From Thermoguttaceae bacterium (lineage in GTDB: Bacteria; Planctomycetota; Planctomycetia; Pirellulales; Thermoguttaceae), in contig JAFYVO010000338.1 in assembly GCA_017549085.1 (NCBI GenBank), positions 1-14,560 of the forward strand: a stretch of 14,560 bases of DNA, read 5' to 3'. This document shows, piece by piece, positions 13,069 through 14,560 of this stretch. Positions within the stretch are counted from its first letter, which is position 1. Each line of letters starts with the position of its first letter. The notes beneath the pieces were generated by a model that saw only the letters and a list, made by a program, of their open reading frames with translations, was not told the origin of the DNA and did no database searches. The position numbers were made by a program, and so were the translations under genes.

Positions 13069-14433
13069 ATGAGCACCGCGCTTGACAGTCCTTCGCGACC
13101 GAACACGGACATTAAACGAGTCGCTATCCTCTTCTCCGGCGGTCCGGCCCCGGCGGCCAACGCCGTCATCGGCGGCGCCGCGATCTGCTTCGCTCGCGCC
13201 GGCGTTGAAGTTTACGGTATGCTGAACGGCTACACCCACCTCGTCGACTACAAAGAAGGCGACGTTCTGAAAGAAGGCGAAGCCTACGTCCGTCTCGACA
13301 AATGCACCGCCGAAGGTCTCCGCACCCGTCAAGGCATCTGCATCGGCACCGCGCGCGCCAACCCGGGCAAACACCTCAAAACGCCGGCCGACCTCGAAGA
13401 CGCCGAAAAGCTCGCCCCGATGGAAACCGTCTACCAAGCGCTCTGCTCGCTCGGTATCGACGCGCTCGTCTCGATCGGCGGCGACGACACGCTCACCACG
13501 GCCGCGAAGTTCAAGCTCTTTATGGACCGCAAACCGGCCGACGCGAAACGCATTAAGGTCGTCCACCTCCCGAAAACGATCGACAACGACTACGAAGGCA
13601 TTCCGTTCACGTTCGGTTACTTCACCGCGGTCGAACTCCTCGCGAAGCAAGTTCGCAACCTCTTGGCGGACAGCGAAGCGGCGGGCGCCGGTTTCGTTTG
13701 CCAATTGATGGGTCGCGCCGCCGCTTGGTTGGCTTACGGCGCCTCGATTGCCGGCGAAGCCAGCGCGGTCGTCGGTCTCGAAGACATCGACGAAAGCTGG
13801 AAAACGACCGAAGTTACGATCGACCCGGAAACCGGCAAAGAAGTCCTCGACGCCGAAGGCAAACCGGTCATGCGCACGATCGTCGACATGTCGCACGTCG
13901 TCAATCACTTGGTCGACCTCGTCATCGCTCGCGAAAAAGAAGGCAAAAAATCCTTCGTCGCGATCATTTCCGAAGGCGTCGCCGAATTCCTTCCGCAAGA
14001 AGAAATCAAGAAGTGCATTTCGATGGACGAATACAAATCGCTCAAACCGGACACCTTCGGGCACTTCCCGGTTTCGCAGCTCAAGTACTCGTCCCGTTTG
14101 GGCCGCTTGATGGCGGAAGAATACAAACGCCGCACCGGCGCCAGCCGCAAATTCAACGGTCTCCAATTCGGTTACGAAGTTCGCTGCAACCAACCGACCG
14201 CTTACGACGTCATCGTCGGCAGCCAAATCGGCGTCGGTTGCTACCGCGCGCTTTGCGAAGACGGCAAGAACGGCGTCATGATCTCGGTCAACAGCGGTTC
14301 GGACCCGATGGGTCTCACCTTCCCGGCGTTCGAAGACCTCATCAACATGAGCAAACTTCGCGCCTACCAACGCCCGATCAAAGTCGGCAGCGACATGCAT
14401 AAGTTGGCGCGTTACCTCGAAGCGTGGAAGTAG
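13069..14433 (+). CDS. 6-phosphofructokinase, PfkA family, probably pyrophosphate-dependent
   Basis: 454 residues. It phosphorylates fructose 6-phosphate to fructose 1,6-bisphosphate in glycolysis (reversible if PPi is used), in the cytoplasm. Visible motifs are FSGGPAPAANAVIGG (22-36, phosphate-binding loop), SIGGDDT (135-141), PKTIDND (168-174) with catalytic Asp172, MGR (214-216), SEGV (301-304) and GYEVRCNQP (368-376). Asp140 and Lys169 occupy the places where ATP-dependent enzymes such as E. coli PfkA have Gly104 and Gly124. Asp plus Lys is the known signature of PPi-dependent enzymes. A segment at about 241-278 (ESWKTTEVTIDPETGKEVL...) looks longer than in compact PFKs. The start is supported by GAAAGG at 13053. 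The gene stands alone, is divergent from the giant gene and is followed by a terminator. Phosphoryl donor is inferred from residues only. Confidence 0.95.
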   Translation: MSTALDSPSRPNTDIKRVAILFSGGPAPAANAVIGGAAICFARAGVEVYGMLNGYTHLVDYKEGDVLKEGEAYVRLDKCTAEGLRTRQGICIGTARANPGKHLKTPADLEDAEKLAPMETVYQALCSLGIDALVSIGGDDTLTTAAKFKLFMDRKPADAKRIKVVHLPKTIDNDYEGIPFTFGYFTAVELLAKQVRNLLADSEAAGAGFVCQLMGRAAAWLAYGASIAGEASAVVGLEDIDESWKTTEVTIDPETGKEVLDAEGKPVMRTIVDMSHVVNHLVDLVIAREKEGKKSFVAIISEGVAEFLPQEEIKKCISMDEYKSLKPDTFGHFPVSQLKYSSRLGRLMAEEYKRRTGASRKFNGLQFGYEVRCNQPTAYDVIVGSQIGVGCYRALCEDGKNGVMISVNSGSDPMGLTFPAFEDLINMSKLRAYQRPIKVGSDMHKLARYLEAWK

Positions 14434-14452
14434 TCGAAAAACTCGACGCAAA

Positions 14453-14503
14453 GCGCCGACTTTAACAACGCGTCGGCGCGACGCTAACTTTCGTTAGCCG
14501 TCG
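14453..14503 (+). other. Two hairpins downstream of the phosphofructokinase gene
   Basis: First, gcgccgac (14453-14460) pairs with gtcggcgc (14472-14479) around an 11-nt loop. Second, GCTAAC-TTTC-GTTAGC (14483-14498) is a perfect 6-bp stem with a tetraloop, extended by four more pairs (14479-14482 with 14500-14503) past a 1-nt bulge. The two compete for position 14479. Neither is followed by a T-run. They may protect the mRNA 3' end. A minor GTCGA/TCGAC stem starts at the stop codon (14433-14447). Confidence 0.5.
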
Positions 14504-14516
14504 ACGTTTGCGCTCT

Positions 14517-14559
14517 CGGCCTCCGGTTTTCATTCGGAAATCGGGGGCCGTCGCTTTTT
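14517..14559 (+). terminator. Intrinsic terminator of the phosphofructokinase gene
   Basis: A continuous 15-bp stem (14517-14531 with 14536-14550, including three G-T pairs) closes on the tetraloop ATTC and is followed after 4 nt by a TTTTT run (14555-14559). It lies about 85 nt beyond the stop codon. This is the strongest terminator-like structure in the window. Confidence 0.75.
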
Positions 14560-14560
14560 A

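Noticed and set aside
13036..14451. Minus-strand frame of 471 codons opposite the phosphofructokinase gene
   Set aside because: It is the register-matched antisense of a clear phosphofructokinase; the translation shows no recognisable domain.

Overview
The window looks like a piece of a Planctomycetota chromosome. The evidence is a very large minus-strand gene whose N-terminus carries a LEPR-xLL / LEDRxLLA-type motif (LGMEPLEDRQLLAVD), followed by PPC-like, caspase-like and repeated beta-helix / 'choice-of-anchor Q'-like modules, a combination typical of giant planctomycetal surface proteins. The sequence is GC-rich in both genes and strongly codon-biased. I cannot place it below phylum with confidence.

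Layout: (1) positions 12051 down to 1, minus strand, are one uninterrupted reading frame of at least 4,017 codons. Its 3' end lies beyond the window start. (2) Positions 12061-13068 are a roughly 1-kb divergent intergenic region with an AT-rich core. It holds a candidate promoter for each flanking gene, a leader hairpin and a possible minus-strand terminator. (3) Positions 13069-14433, plus strand, encode a PfkA-family phosphofructokinase with the residues of the pyrophosphate-dependent type. (4) Positions 14434-14560 hold a series of hairpins ending in a probable intrinsic terminator.

The giant protein, from N to C terminus, has: the LEDRQLLA motif; an IdeS/Mac-1-like papain-fold domain; PPC-like beta-sandwich domains; a fibronectin-III-like domain; a caspase (C14)-like domain; then six large modules. 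Each module opens with DGxISLREA, continues as a right-handed beta-helix-like stretch and, in the five complete ones, closes with VDMGAYE or a variant. One module contains six copies of a coil repeat with an exact 75-bp period.

The most interesting observation is that both peptidase-like domains appear to be catalytically dead. In each, the position expected to hold the catalytic Cys is Gly, and the position expected to hold His is Glu (first domain) or Gly (second domain), while the surrounding fold motifs are kept. This suggests a giant surface protein that keeps two pseudo-peptidase domains for something other than proteolysis. The PFK is a housekeeping glycolytic enzyme, divergently transcribed and with no visible functional link.

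A second oddity is that neither gene uses a single TTA, CTA or TCA codon in 4,471 codons together. This creates full-length spurious antisense frames, including one of 12 kb, that could mislead gene callers.
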